This document shows, piece by piece, positions 38,226-46,900 of a stretch of DNA of 64,000 nt. A program made the position numbers and the translations under genes. The notes beneath the pieces were generated by a model. That model searched no databases and had not been told where the DNA came from. It saw only the letters and a list, made by a program, of their open reading frames with translations. The stretch spans positions 62,001-126,000 of the forward strand of contig JBIQHD010000002.1 of assembly GCA_044508835.1 (NCBI GenBank). The letters are read 5' to 3'. Position 1 is the first letter of the stretch, and each line of letters opens with the position of its first letter. Source of the stretch: JAKFDI01 sp044508835. GTDB taxonomy: Bacteria > Pseudomonadota > Gammaproteobacteria > Burkholderiales > Burkholderiaceae_C.

Positions 38226-39926
38226 ATGGAAGCGGCGAACATCAACCAACTTCGTGGTGTGGAGCGCTGGGCGCTGGCAGTGGGGCTCGGCTGCATCGCC
38301 CTGATGTGGCTGCTTCCCAATCATTACGCTCCCTGGACGTCGTTTTACAGCGACAGCATGGCGGCGTGCGCGCTGCTACTGCTGGCCGTTGCGAACCAGC
38401 GGAGCATGCGCTGGCGTCGCGTGCCCGCGGCAGCGTGGGTGGTGCTCGGTAGTGCACTGCTGCCCTGGCTGCACTGGGCCGTTCAGACGCCGCCCTTCGC
38501 AGGGGATGCCTGGATCGCGACCCTCTATGTGCTCGGGTTCGGCCTGGCCATCACGGTCGGCAACGCATGGGCCGGCCGCGGTGTCGAGCAGGCCGGCGGC
38601 TGGCTGGCCGGCGCGGTCGTGGTGGCCGCAGCGGTGTCGAGTGCGCTGGCGCTCGCCCAGGCGTTCGAGTTCCGGGAATTCGGCATCTGGATGCTCGACG
38701 GCATGCCCGGCATGCGCCCCTACGCCAATCTTGCACAACCCAACAACTTCGCCACCCTGACGGGCCTTGGTGCGGTCTGTCTGCTCCTGCTGCGAGAGCA
38801 AGGCCGCCTCGGGGCACCTGCGTCGATGGGCGTGGCGATCCTGCTGGTCGTCGGCGCAGCCGTCAGCCAGTCGCGCGCGGCCTTGTTCTTCGGGCCAGCG
38901 ATCCTGCTCGGTTGGTGGTTCGCCCAACGGCGGCGTATCGTGCTGGCGGTGTCGCCGTGGGCGATCGGGGCATTCACGGGACTGCATTGGCTTGCGACAT
39001 GGACCTGGCCGCAACTTCAGTTGCTGCTGATGTCGCAAGCGACGCAATCCTTGGCAGAGCGCGGTGCCAGTTCGGTACGCTTCGAAGTCTGGCCGATGCT
39101 GATCGCAGCGGTCATGGAACGCCCGTGGTTCGGCTACGGCTGGCTACAGGTCGGTGCCGCACAACTGGCAGTGTCCGAGCGCTTCGAGCCAGTCGGCGAA
39201 GTCTGGCTCCAGGGGCACAACCTCTTTCTCGAACTCATTGTCTGGTGCGGAATTCCACTTGGCATCGCGCTGTGTGCGGCAATCGTCTACTGGCTCGTGA
39301 CGAGATGGCGGTGGGTCGGGGACCGCGAGTCCCTGGTCGGCTTGCTGGTGGTGTCGCTGCTTGGCATTCACTCCATGCTCGAACTGCCGTACCACTACGC
39401 CTACTTTCTGATTCCCGCGGGCCTTTGGATCGGCATCGTGGAGCATCGGGGCCATGTGTGGCGGACGACGCCTTCACGCTGGATTCTCGTGCCAGCGGTC
39501 CTCGGCGTGGTGCTTCTTGGCGCGATCTGGAAGGACTATCCAAAGGTGGAGGAAGACTTCCGTCTCGTCCGCTTCGAAAATATGCGGATCGGCAGCCTGC
39601 GTGCCGAAGCGCCTGCACCGGATGCGCCGTTCCTGTCGAGCTTGACCGAGTTTCTGCGCTTCGCCCGCACCGAGCCACACGCGGACATGAGCGCCGACGA
39701 ACTCGATCGCATGGAGGCGTCGGTCACGCGCTATCCGTATGCGGCGTCTCTCTACCGCTTCGGCGTTGCGCTTGCGCTGAACGGCCAGTTGCCGAAGGCG
39801 CAGCAGCAGTTCGTCAGGATGCGCCACATTCACGGCGACCAGATCTACCAGCGGCTCAAGGCGCAACTGGCCGAGAGTGCCAGTACCGCGGAGTTGCAAG
39901 TCCTGTTGGACAAGTTGTCGCCGTAG
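38226..39926 (+). CDS. PglL/TfpO-type O-oligosaccharyltransferase 1 (Wzy_C family)
   Basis: 566 residues, 10-12 membrane segments in the first 430 residues and a soluble C-terminal part. Carries ANLAQPNNFAT (Asn168), the PglL_A-type signature, and a Wzy_C loop with GHNLFLELIVWCG (His331) and SMLELPYHYAYF. Such enzymes move a lipid-linked glycan onto pilin or other exported proteins. It directly follows the pilin gene. Lower GC than the genome average, like the pilin. ATG 38226 is preceded by an in-frame GTG one codon earlier. Confidence 0.88.
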   Translation: MEAANINQLRGVERWALAVGLGCIALMWLLPNHYAPWTSFYSDSMAACALLLLAVANQRSMRWRRVPAAAWVVLGSALLPWLHWAVQTPPFAGDAWIATLYVLGFGLAITVGNAWAGRGVEQAGGWLAGAVVVAAAVSSALALAQAFEFREFGIWMLDGMPGMRPYANLAQPNNFATLTGLGAVCLLLLREQGRLGAPASMGVAILLVVGAAVSQSRAALFFGPAILLGWWFAQRRRIVLAVSPWAIGAFTGLHWLATWTWPQLQLLLMSQATQSLAERGASSVRFEVWPMLIAAVMERPWFGYGWLQVGAAQLAVSERFEPVGEVWLQGHNLFLELIVWCGIPLGIALCAAIVYWLVTRWRWVGDRESLVGLLVVSLLGIHSMLELPYHYAYFLIPAGLWIGIVEHRGHVWRTTPSRWILVPAVLGVVLLGAIWKDYPKVEEDFRLVRFENMRIGSLRAEAPAPDAPFLSSLTEFLRFARTEPHADMSADELDRMEASVTRYPYAASLYRFGVALALNGQLPKAQQQFVRMRHIHGDQIYQRLKAQLAESASTAELQVLLDKLSP

Positions 39927-39948
39927 CTGCGCGGGCTTGGGGCGGACA

Positions 39949-41703
39949 GTGAACGACGCACGGAGGGTCGCAGGGACTACTTGGTGCGATGGCGTGGCGC
40001 TTCTTGTCGCGACCGCCTCCCTGCTGGTGGCTTTCAGCCTGCCGCCTTCGAGTACGTTCCTGAACCAGGCAGTTGCCTTTGCGGGCTGGGGGGCGCTTCT
40101 AGCGCTGCGGCTGCCTCGCTCGGTAGCGTCCGATGGCTGCTGGACGCTTCTCGTTGCTAGCTTTTTCGTTCTGACAGGCTCGATGCTAGCGGTGATGCAC
40201 TGGGGTGCACCCCCAGTCTCGCTGGGCTGGTCGGCTGTGGCGGCAATTGCCGGTGCCTGCCTCGTCCTGTGCGGTGCAATGTCTTGGGGAGCGGCGCCCA
40301 GGCCGTCATTCCGCTTGCTTTCTGCGGCGCTTCTCATGGCCGGCACCATCAGCGCCGTCATCGCCCAGGTTCAGTACTTCGCTCCCTCATGGGCCGATTC
40401 GCTGTGGGTTGCGCAATCAAACGGCTCGCGCGTCTCCGCCAACCTGCGCCAACCCAATCACCTCGGCACCTTGTTGTTGTGGAGCATCGTGTGTCTCGTG
40501 TGGTGGTGGCCTCGTCAAATACAGCGGCAACCTTGGGTATGGCTGGCGCTGATACTGTTCATTGGCTGCATTGTCCAGACCGGCTCGCGCACCGCTGCGC
40601 TCGGCGTGCTCGCGCTCGCCGCCTGGGGCGTGCTCGACAAGCGCTTGCCACGCGGCGCGCGCTTGGCGCTGATGGCGAGCCCGGCGCTCTACCTGCTGTT
40701 CTGGTTCGCCCTTGATGCCCTCGCGCAAACCACCGGCACCACCTTCGCCGGCGAAGGCCGCTTCACCCCGCGCGAGAACTTCTCCAGCAACCGCTTCGCC
40801 ATCTGGTCCAACACCTGGGAACTGATCAAGGCGAACCCGTGGTTCGGCGTCGGCTGGGGCAATTTCAATTTCGCGTGGACGCTGACCCCCTTTCCCGACC
40901 GGCCGCCGGAGTTCTTCGACCACACGCACAACCTCTTCCTGCAGTTCGCGGTGGAACTCGGCCTGCCGCTCGCGGCGGCGGTGAGCGGGCTGTTGTGCTT
41001 CGCGTTCTGGCGTGCCTTCCGCGCCAGCCAGGAAGCGGCGGGCGACGATGCCCGCACCTTGCGGGCGGCGTTCATGCTGGTGCTGATGGTCGGCATCCAC
41101 AGCCAGTTCGAGTACCCGCTGTGGTATGCCTACTTCCTGCTGCCCACGGCCTTCGCCTTCGGACTGTGCCTGGGCGGTGGCCGCCCGGCCGCAGCCGACA
41201 CGAGCGGCAGCGACGTGCCCGCCACGCCGCGCGCCCGCCGCTGGCGCATCGCGCTCGTCACCGCCTCGCTCGCGATGTCGCTCGGCGGCGTGCTGTCGGT
41301 CTTCGACTACCTGCGCGTCTCGGCGATCTTCGCGCCGCGCGAGGGCGACGAGTCGTCGCTGGCGCAGCGCATCGAGGCCGGCAAGCACAGCCTGCTGTTC
41401 GCGCATCACGCCCACTACGCGGCGGCCACGACGGCCGAGCATCCGTCGCAGGCGATGGACTCGTTCCGCATCGCATCGCACTACCTGCTCGACACGCGGC
41501 TGATGATCGCCTGGGCGAAGGCCTACGCGGAACTCGGCGACCTCGACCGCGCCCGCCACATCGCGGCGCGGCTGCGCGAGTTCAACCATCCCGATGCGCA
41601 GCCCTTCTTCGCGCCATGCGAGCGGATGTATGCGCCGGGCGAGGCGGTGCCGTTCCAGTGCGCCGCGCCGGCGAAGGCGCTGACGTACCGCGACTTTCTC
41701 TGA
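39949..41703 (+). CDS. PglL/TfpO-type O-oligosaccharyltransferase 2 (Wzy_C family)
   Basis: 584 residues, GTG start after GGGGCGGACA. Same architecture as the preceding gene: ANLRQPNHLGT (Asn165) and HTHNLFLQFAVELGLP (His327), QFEYPLWYAYFLLP, then a soluble C-terminal region (about 440-584) with a helical repeat-like part. The matching motif positions show it is a paralogue. The first third (to about 40.57 kb) has the lower GC of the pilin region and the rest returns to host-like GC, suggesting a recombination joint inside the gene. Substrate could be pilin or other exported proteins. Confidence 0.87.
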   Translation: MNDARRVAGTTWCDGVALLVATASLLVAFSLPPSSTFLNQAVAFAGWGALLALRLPRSVASDGCWTLLVASFFVLTGSMLAVMHWGAPPVSLGWSAVAAIAGACLVLCGAMSWGAAPRPSFRLLSAALLMAGTISAVIAQVQYFAPSWADSLWVAQSNGSRVSANLRQPNHLGTLLLWSIVCLVWWWPRQIQRQPWVWLALILFIGCIVQTGSRTAALGVLALAAWGVLDKRLPRGARLALMASPALYLLFWFALDALAQTTGTTFAGEGRFTPRENFSSNRFAIWSNTWELIKANPWFGVGWGNFNFAWTLTPFPDRPPEFFDHTHNLFLQFAVELGLPLAAAVSGLLCFAFWRAFRASQEAAGDDARTLRAAFMLVLMVGIHSQFEYPLWYAYFLLPTAFAFGLCLGGGRPAAADTSGSDVPATPRARRWRIALVTASLAMSLGGVLSVFDYLRVSAIFAPREGDESSLAQRIEAGKHSLLFAHHAHYAAATTAEHPSQAMDSFRIASHYLLDTRLMIAWAKAYAELGDLDRARHIAARLREFNHPDAQPFFAPCERMYAPGEAVPFQCAAPAKALTYRDFL

Positions 41704-41736
41704 ATGCCGGGCGAGCGGGCGCGAACGGGTGGGCGC

Positions 41737-42225
41737 TCAGTCCTGCGCCGCCCACTCCCCCGACTTGCCGCCGCGCTTGCTGAGCACGCGGATCTCGTCC
41801 ATCACCATGCCGCGGTCCGCGGCCTTGCACATGTCGTAGACCGTCAGCAGACCGACCTGCACCGCGGTCAGCGCTTCCATCTCGACGCCGGTGCGCCCGA
41901 GCGTCTCGACCTGCGCCGTGCAGCGCACGCGGCTCGTCGCCGCGTCGATCTCGAACTCGACGCCGACCTTGGTGATGGGCAGCGGGTGGCACAGCGGGAT
42001 CAGCTCCGCGGTGCGCTTGGCGCCCTGGATGGCGGCGATGCGGGCGATGCCGATCACGTCGCCCTTCTTCGCGCTGCCCTGCGCGATCAGCGCGAGCGTC
42101 TCGGGCTTCATGCGGATGACGCCGGTGGCGCGCGCCACGCGGTGGGTCTCGGCCTTGGCCGAGACGTCGACCATGTGCGCCTGGCCCGCGGCGTCGAAAT
42201 GGGTGAGCGGCGAATCGTGGCCCAT
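41737..42225 (-). CDS. moaC: Cyclic pyranopterin monophosphate synthase
   Basis: 162 residues. Second step of molybdenum cofactor synthesis, converting the cyclic GTP product of MoaA. Seen: LTHFDAAGQAHMVDVSAK, KKGDVIGIARIAAIQGAKRTAELIPLCHPLPI, GVEMEALTAVQVGLLTVYDMCKAADRGM and the final RGGKSG. I prefer ATG 42225 (MGHDSPLTHFDA); an ATG at 42240 adds five residues. No other moa gene is in the window. Confidence 0.96.
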   Translation of the reverse strand: MGHDSPLTHFDAAGQAHMVDVSAKAETHRVARATGVIRMKPETLALIAQGSAKKGDVIGIARIAAIQGAKRTAELIPLCHPLPITKVGVEFEIDAATSRVRCTAQVETLGRTGVEMEALTAVQVGLLTVYDMCKAADRGMVMDEIRVLSKRGGKSGEWAAQD

Positions 42226-42350
42226 GGCGCGAAGAAACATGGCAGCAAAGCCGGGCTGGCATCATAGCCAGCCGCCCGGGCGCGAGGGGGCTGCGAACTC
42301 TGCCGCCGCTGCCCACTCGAACGGGCATCGCCGCCATCGGAACCACCGCG

Positions 42351-43910
42351 TTGAGACTTCTCGCCCCCCTTCGCACGCCGACGCTGGCCGTGCTGTGCGC
42401 CGCGGCCGTGCTGGCTGCCGCGCCCGCGCCGAGTGCGCTGGCGCAGAACCGCCTGCCCGCGCTCGGCGACAGCGCCACCGAGGACTTCGGCATCGGCACC
42501 GAGCGCAAGCTCGGCGACCAGATCATGCGCGAGATCCGGCGCGACCCCGATTACCTCGACGACCCGGTGCTGCTCGAATACGTGCAGACGATGTGGAACG
42601 CGCTGCTCGACGCGGCGCGGCGGCGCGGCGACCTCGGCGCCGACATCGACCAGCGCTTCGCCTGGGAGGCGTTCCTGGTGCGCGACCGCAGCGTCAACGC
42701 CTTCGCGCTGCCGGGCGGCTACGTCGGCGTGCACCTCGGCCTCATCGCCATGACGGCCACGCGCGACGAGCTGGCCTCGGTGCTGGCGCACGAGCTCACG
42801 CACGTCACGCAGCGCCACATCGCGCGCAGCATCGGCAACAGTCGCCGCCAGACCCTGCTCAGCACCGCGGCGATGATCCTCGGCGTGCTGGCGGCGAGCC
42901 GCGCCCACAGCCCCGAGATGGCGCAGGCCGCGATGGCCGGCGGGCAGGCGGCGGCGATCCAGGGGCAGCTCAACTTCTCGCGCGACATGGAGCGCGAGGC
43001 CGACCGCATCGGCCTCGGGGTGATGACGGGCGCCGGCTTCGCGCCCGCCGGCATGGCGGCGATGTTCGAGAAGCTCGAGCAGTCGTACCGCCTCAACGAC
43101 AGCGGCGGCTACCCCTACCTGCGCAGCCACCCGCTCACGTCCGAGCGCATCGGCGAGGCGCGCGCCAGGCTCGGCACGGCCGAGCGCGCGGCGCCGGTGA
43201 GCGTGCTCGAGCACAGCCTGGCGCAGGCGCGCTCGCGCGTGCTGATGGATGCGCGCGTCGATGCGCTGCGCCGCTGGCAGGCCCAGGAGGCGCCGGCCGG
43301 CGCCTCGCGCGAGGACCGCATGGGCGTGGCCTACGCCGCGGCGCTGGCCTCCACGCTGCTGCGCGACGCCGAGCGGGCCGATGCGTCGCTCGCCGCGCTG
43401 CAGTCGATGCTGCGCGCCGGGCCCGGCGATGCGCGCGCCGGGCGCGCCGTCGCGCTGCTGGCGGTGCAGATCGCGCTCGCGCGCAACGACACGGCGCGCG
43501 CCGAGGCCGCGCTCGCGCCGCACCTCGGCGACGGTTCGCGGCCGGTGTCGCTGCTGGCGGCGCGCCTGGCGCTGGCGCATGCCGGCGACGCGGCCGCGCT
43601 CAAGCGCAGCGCCGACGAGCTGCAGACCTGGGTGGCGCGCCATCCCGGCGACGCCGAGGCGTGGATGCTCGCGAGCCAGCTCTGGGGCCGGCTCGACCAG
43701 CCGCTGCGCTCGCTGCGCGCCGAGGCCGAGGCGCGCGTGGCGCTCGGCGACCTGAACGGCGCGGTCGACCGCCTGCGCGCCGGCCAGCGCTCGGCGCGCG
43801 ACGCCGGGCGCACCGACTTCATCGAGGCCTCGGTCATCGACGCGCGCCTGCGCGACATCGAGGCCCTGCGGCGCGAGCTGGCGGCGGACGAGCGCAAGAG
43901 CGGCGGGTGA
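42351..43910 (+). CDS. BepA-like M48 metalloprotease with TPR-like C-terminus
   Basis: 519 residues. Signal peptide to about residue 32 (AAAPAPSALAQ). Protease domain with VLAHELTHVTQRHIAR (HExxH) and the third ligand in DMEREADRIGLGVM; also NAFALPGGYVGVHLGLI. The C-terminal 230 residues are Ala-rich helices of TPR type. This is the architecture of BepA/YfgC, the periplasmic protease and chaperone that checks LptD and BAM assembly. The start is TTG at 42351, the only start that keeps the whole signal peptide. Confidence 0.92.
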   Translation: MRLLAPLRTPTLAVLCAAAVLAAAPAPSALAQNRLPALGDSATEDFGIGTERKLGDQIMREIRRDPDYLDDPVLLEYVQTMWNALLDAARRRGDLGADIDQRFAWEAFLVRDRSVNAFALPGGYVGVHLGLIAMTATRDELASVLAHELTHVTQRHIARSIGNSRRQTLLSTAAMILGVLAASRAHSPEMAQAAMAGGQAAAIQGQLNFSRDMEREADRIGLGVMTGAGFAPAGMAAMFEKLEQSYRLNDSGGYPYLRSHPLTSERIGEARARLGTAERAAPVSVLEHSLAQARSRVLMDARVDALRRWQAQEAPAGASREDRMGVAYAAALASTLLRDAERADASLAALQSMLRAGPGDARAGRAVALLAVQIALARNDTARAEAALAPHLGDGSRPVSLLAARLALAHAGDAAALKRSADELQTWVARHPGDAEAWMLASQLWGRLDQPLRSLRAEAEARVALGDLNGAVDRLRAGQRSARDAGRTDFIEASVIDARLRDIEALRRELAADERKSGG

Positions 43911-43982
43911 TCCCGCCGCCGGCGCGCGTTCCCCGCCTGCGCGGCGGCCCGGCGGTCGAGCGCCGTCAGTAGACTCCCCCGC

Positions 43983-46900
43983 ATGTCCCGGGAGTCTCGC
44001 GTGCATCGGATCCGCAGGGGTGCCTGGCTGCTGGCGCTGGGCCTGTCGTGCGCGCAGGCGGCCACCGTCCAGCGCATGAGCCCGCAGGGCGAGGTGGCGC
44101 AGGTGCGGCAGGTCGTCGTCGCCTTCTCCGAGCCGGTGGTCCGCTTCGGCGCGCCGCGCCTGCCGGATCCCTTCGACGTGCAGTGCCGCGGCGCCCGCAC
44201 CGAGGGCAGCGGCCGCTGGGTCGACGACCGCCACTGGGTCCATGACTTCGCCGAGCCGCTGCCGCCCGGCACGCGCTGCACCGTCGCGGCGCGTGCCGGC
44301 TGGGCGCCGCTGCGGGGCGCGCTCGAGGGCCGCACCTCGTTCGCCTTCTCCACCGGCGGCCCCGCGCTCGTGCGCACCGACCCGTGGGAAGGCGCGCAGG
44401 TCGACGAGGACCAGCACTTCCTGCTCGAACTCACCGGCCCGGCCGTGCCGGCGAGCGTCGAGGCGCATGCCTGGTGCGAGGTCGAGGGCATCGGCGAGCG
44501 CCTGCCGCTGCGCGTGGTGGCGGGCGCCGCGCGCGAGGCGGTGCTGGCGTCGCGCCGCATCGAGGGCGCGCGCGCCGCGAAGACCCTGCTCGTCGCCTGC
44601 GCGCGCCCGCTGCCGCCGGCCACGCCGATGCGCCTGGTGTGGGGCCGCGGCATCGCGTCGTCGGCCGATGCGCAGGTGCTCACCACGAGCGAGCAGCACG
44701 CCGATTTCCGCGTGCGCGAGCCCTTCCTGGCCGAGTTCGCCTGCCGCCGCGAGCGCGCCGACGCGCCGTGCCTGCCGATCCGCCCGATGGTGCTGCGCTT
44801 CTCCGCGCCGGTGGCGCGCGCGCTGGCCGAGGCCGTGCGCCTGCGCCCGGCCCAGGGCGAGGCGCTGGCGCCGGTGTTCGGCGACGACGTGCGCGATCCG
44901 CAGGTGAGCGAGCTGCGCTTCCCGACGCCGCTGCCCGCCAACGCACGCTTCACCCTCGAGCTGCCGCCCGGCCTGACCGACGACGCCGGCCGGGCGCTCG
45001 CCAACGCGGGCAGCTTTCCGCTGGCGGTGTCGACGGGCGACTTCCCGCCGATCGCCAAGTTCGCCGCGGCGCCGTTCGGCATCGTCGAGTGGGGCGCCGA
45101 GGCCATGCTGCCGGTGACGCTGCGCCGCGTGCAGGACGACCTGCGGCCCGGCGCGCCGGGCGGGGAGGTGCGCATCAAGCGCGTCGAGGGCGACGCGCAG
45201 ATGCTGGCGTGGCACGCGCGGCTCGCGCGCCACCACGAGCGCCGCATCAGCGCCAAGGAGGCGGGGCGCCCGCCCGCCGAGTGGTTCGAGACCGAGCGGC
45301 GGGTCGATGCGCGCGGGCGCGCCGTCACCCGGCGCGTCGAGCGCTTCCTCGCCACGCGCGAGCTGTCGCTGCTGGCGGGCGAGGCCGGCGCGAAGCGCCT
45401 GGACCTGCCGCAGCTGCAGGGCGGCGACCCGCGCCCGTTCGAGGTGGTGGGCATTCCGCTGGCCGAGCCGGGCTACCACGTGGTCGAGATCGAGTCGCGC
45501 GCGCTCGGCGCGGCGTTGCTCGACAAGGCCGCGCCGATGTTCGTGCGCACCGGCGTGCTCGTTACCAACCTCGGCGTCCACTTCAAGAACAGCCGCGAGA
45601 ACAGCGTGGTGTGGGTGACCTCGCTCGACAGGGGCCGCCCGGTCGAAGGCGCCGAGGTGGCGATCAACGACTGCAACGGGCGGCGCCTGTGGGCCGGCCG
45701 CACCGACGCGCAGGGCCTCGCGCGCGTGGCGCAGGGCTTCGAGCCGCACGGGCCGGAATGCACCCAGTACGACGGCCTGTTCGTCACCGCGCGCAAGCCG
45801 ATCGCCGACGGGCCGGCCCGGGGCCGCGTCGACACCGCCTTCGTCTTCAGCGACTGGCGCGAAGGCATCGAGGGCTGGCGCTTCAACCTGCCCACGGGCT
45901 TCCACTCGATGGCGCCCGAGCTGCGCGCGCACACCGTGTTCGACCGCACGCTGCTGCGCGCCGGCGAGACGGTGTCGATGAAGCACTTCGTGCGCGAGGA
46001 GACCTCGGCCGGCCTGGCGTGGCCGAAGCCCGGCGAGCTGCCCGTGCGCGCGCGCATCGTCCACGAGGGCAGCGGGCAGGACTACACCGTGCCGCTGCAG
46101 TGGCAGGGCACGCGCAGCGCGACCTCGGCGTGGCGCATCCCGCCGGCGGCGCGCCTGGGCAACTACGCCGTGACGCTGGAGCGCGACCTGCCCGAGGGCG
46201 ACGGCCGCGGGCGCACCGCGGGCCTGGCGGCCGGCAGCCTGCGGGTGGAGGAATTCCGCGTGCCGCTGGTCGATGCGCAGGTGAGCGGCCCGAAGGACGT
46301 GCAGATCGCGCCGCGCGAGCTGCCGCTGCAGGTGCAGCTCACGCACCTGTCGGGCGGCGGCGTGGTGCGCGCGCCGCTGCGGACCTCGGCCCTGCTGCGC
46401 GCGCGGTCCGTGGCCTTCGACGACCACCCCGGCTTCTCCTTCGACCCGCCGCAGCCGCTGCAGGGCGGCGACGAGGCGGAGGAGGCGGCCGCGGACCGGC
46501 TCGTCGCCGACAAGCTCGCCGCCACCACCGACGGCGCCGGCGCGGCGCACGTGACGCTGTCCGGCCTGCCGGCGGTCACCCGCGCCGGCGAGCTCCTGGC
46601 CGAGGTCAGCTTCGACGACCCCAACGGCGAGGTGCAGACCGTGTCCACCCGCATCGAGCTGTGGCCCGCCGCCGTGGTGCCCGGCATCCGGGCGGCGTCC
46701 TGGGTCGGCAGCCGCGGGCGCGTGGCGTTCACCGCGTTGGCCCTCGACACCGCGGGCCGCCCGCTCGCCGGCCAGCGGCTCGAGGTGCGCGGGCGGCAGG
46801 TGGTCGCCACCAGCACGCGCAAGCGCATGGTCGGCGGCCTGTACGCCTACGACGACCACCGCGAGGCGAAGGCGCTCGGCACGCTGTGCAGCGGCCGCAG

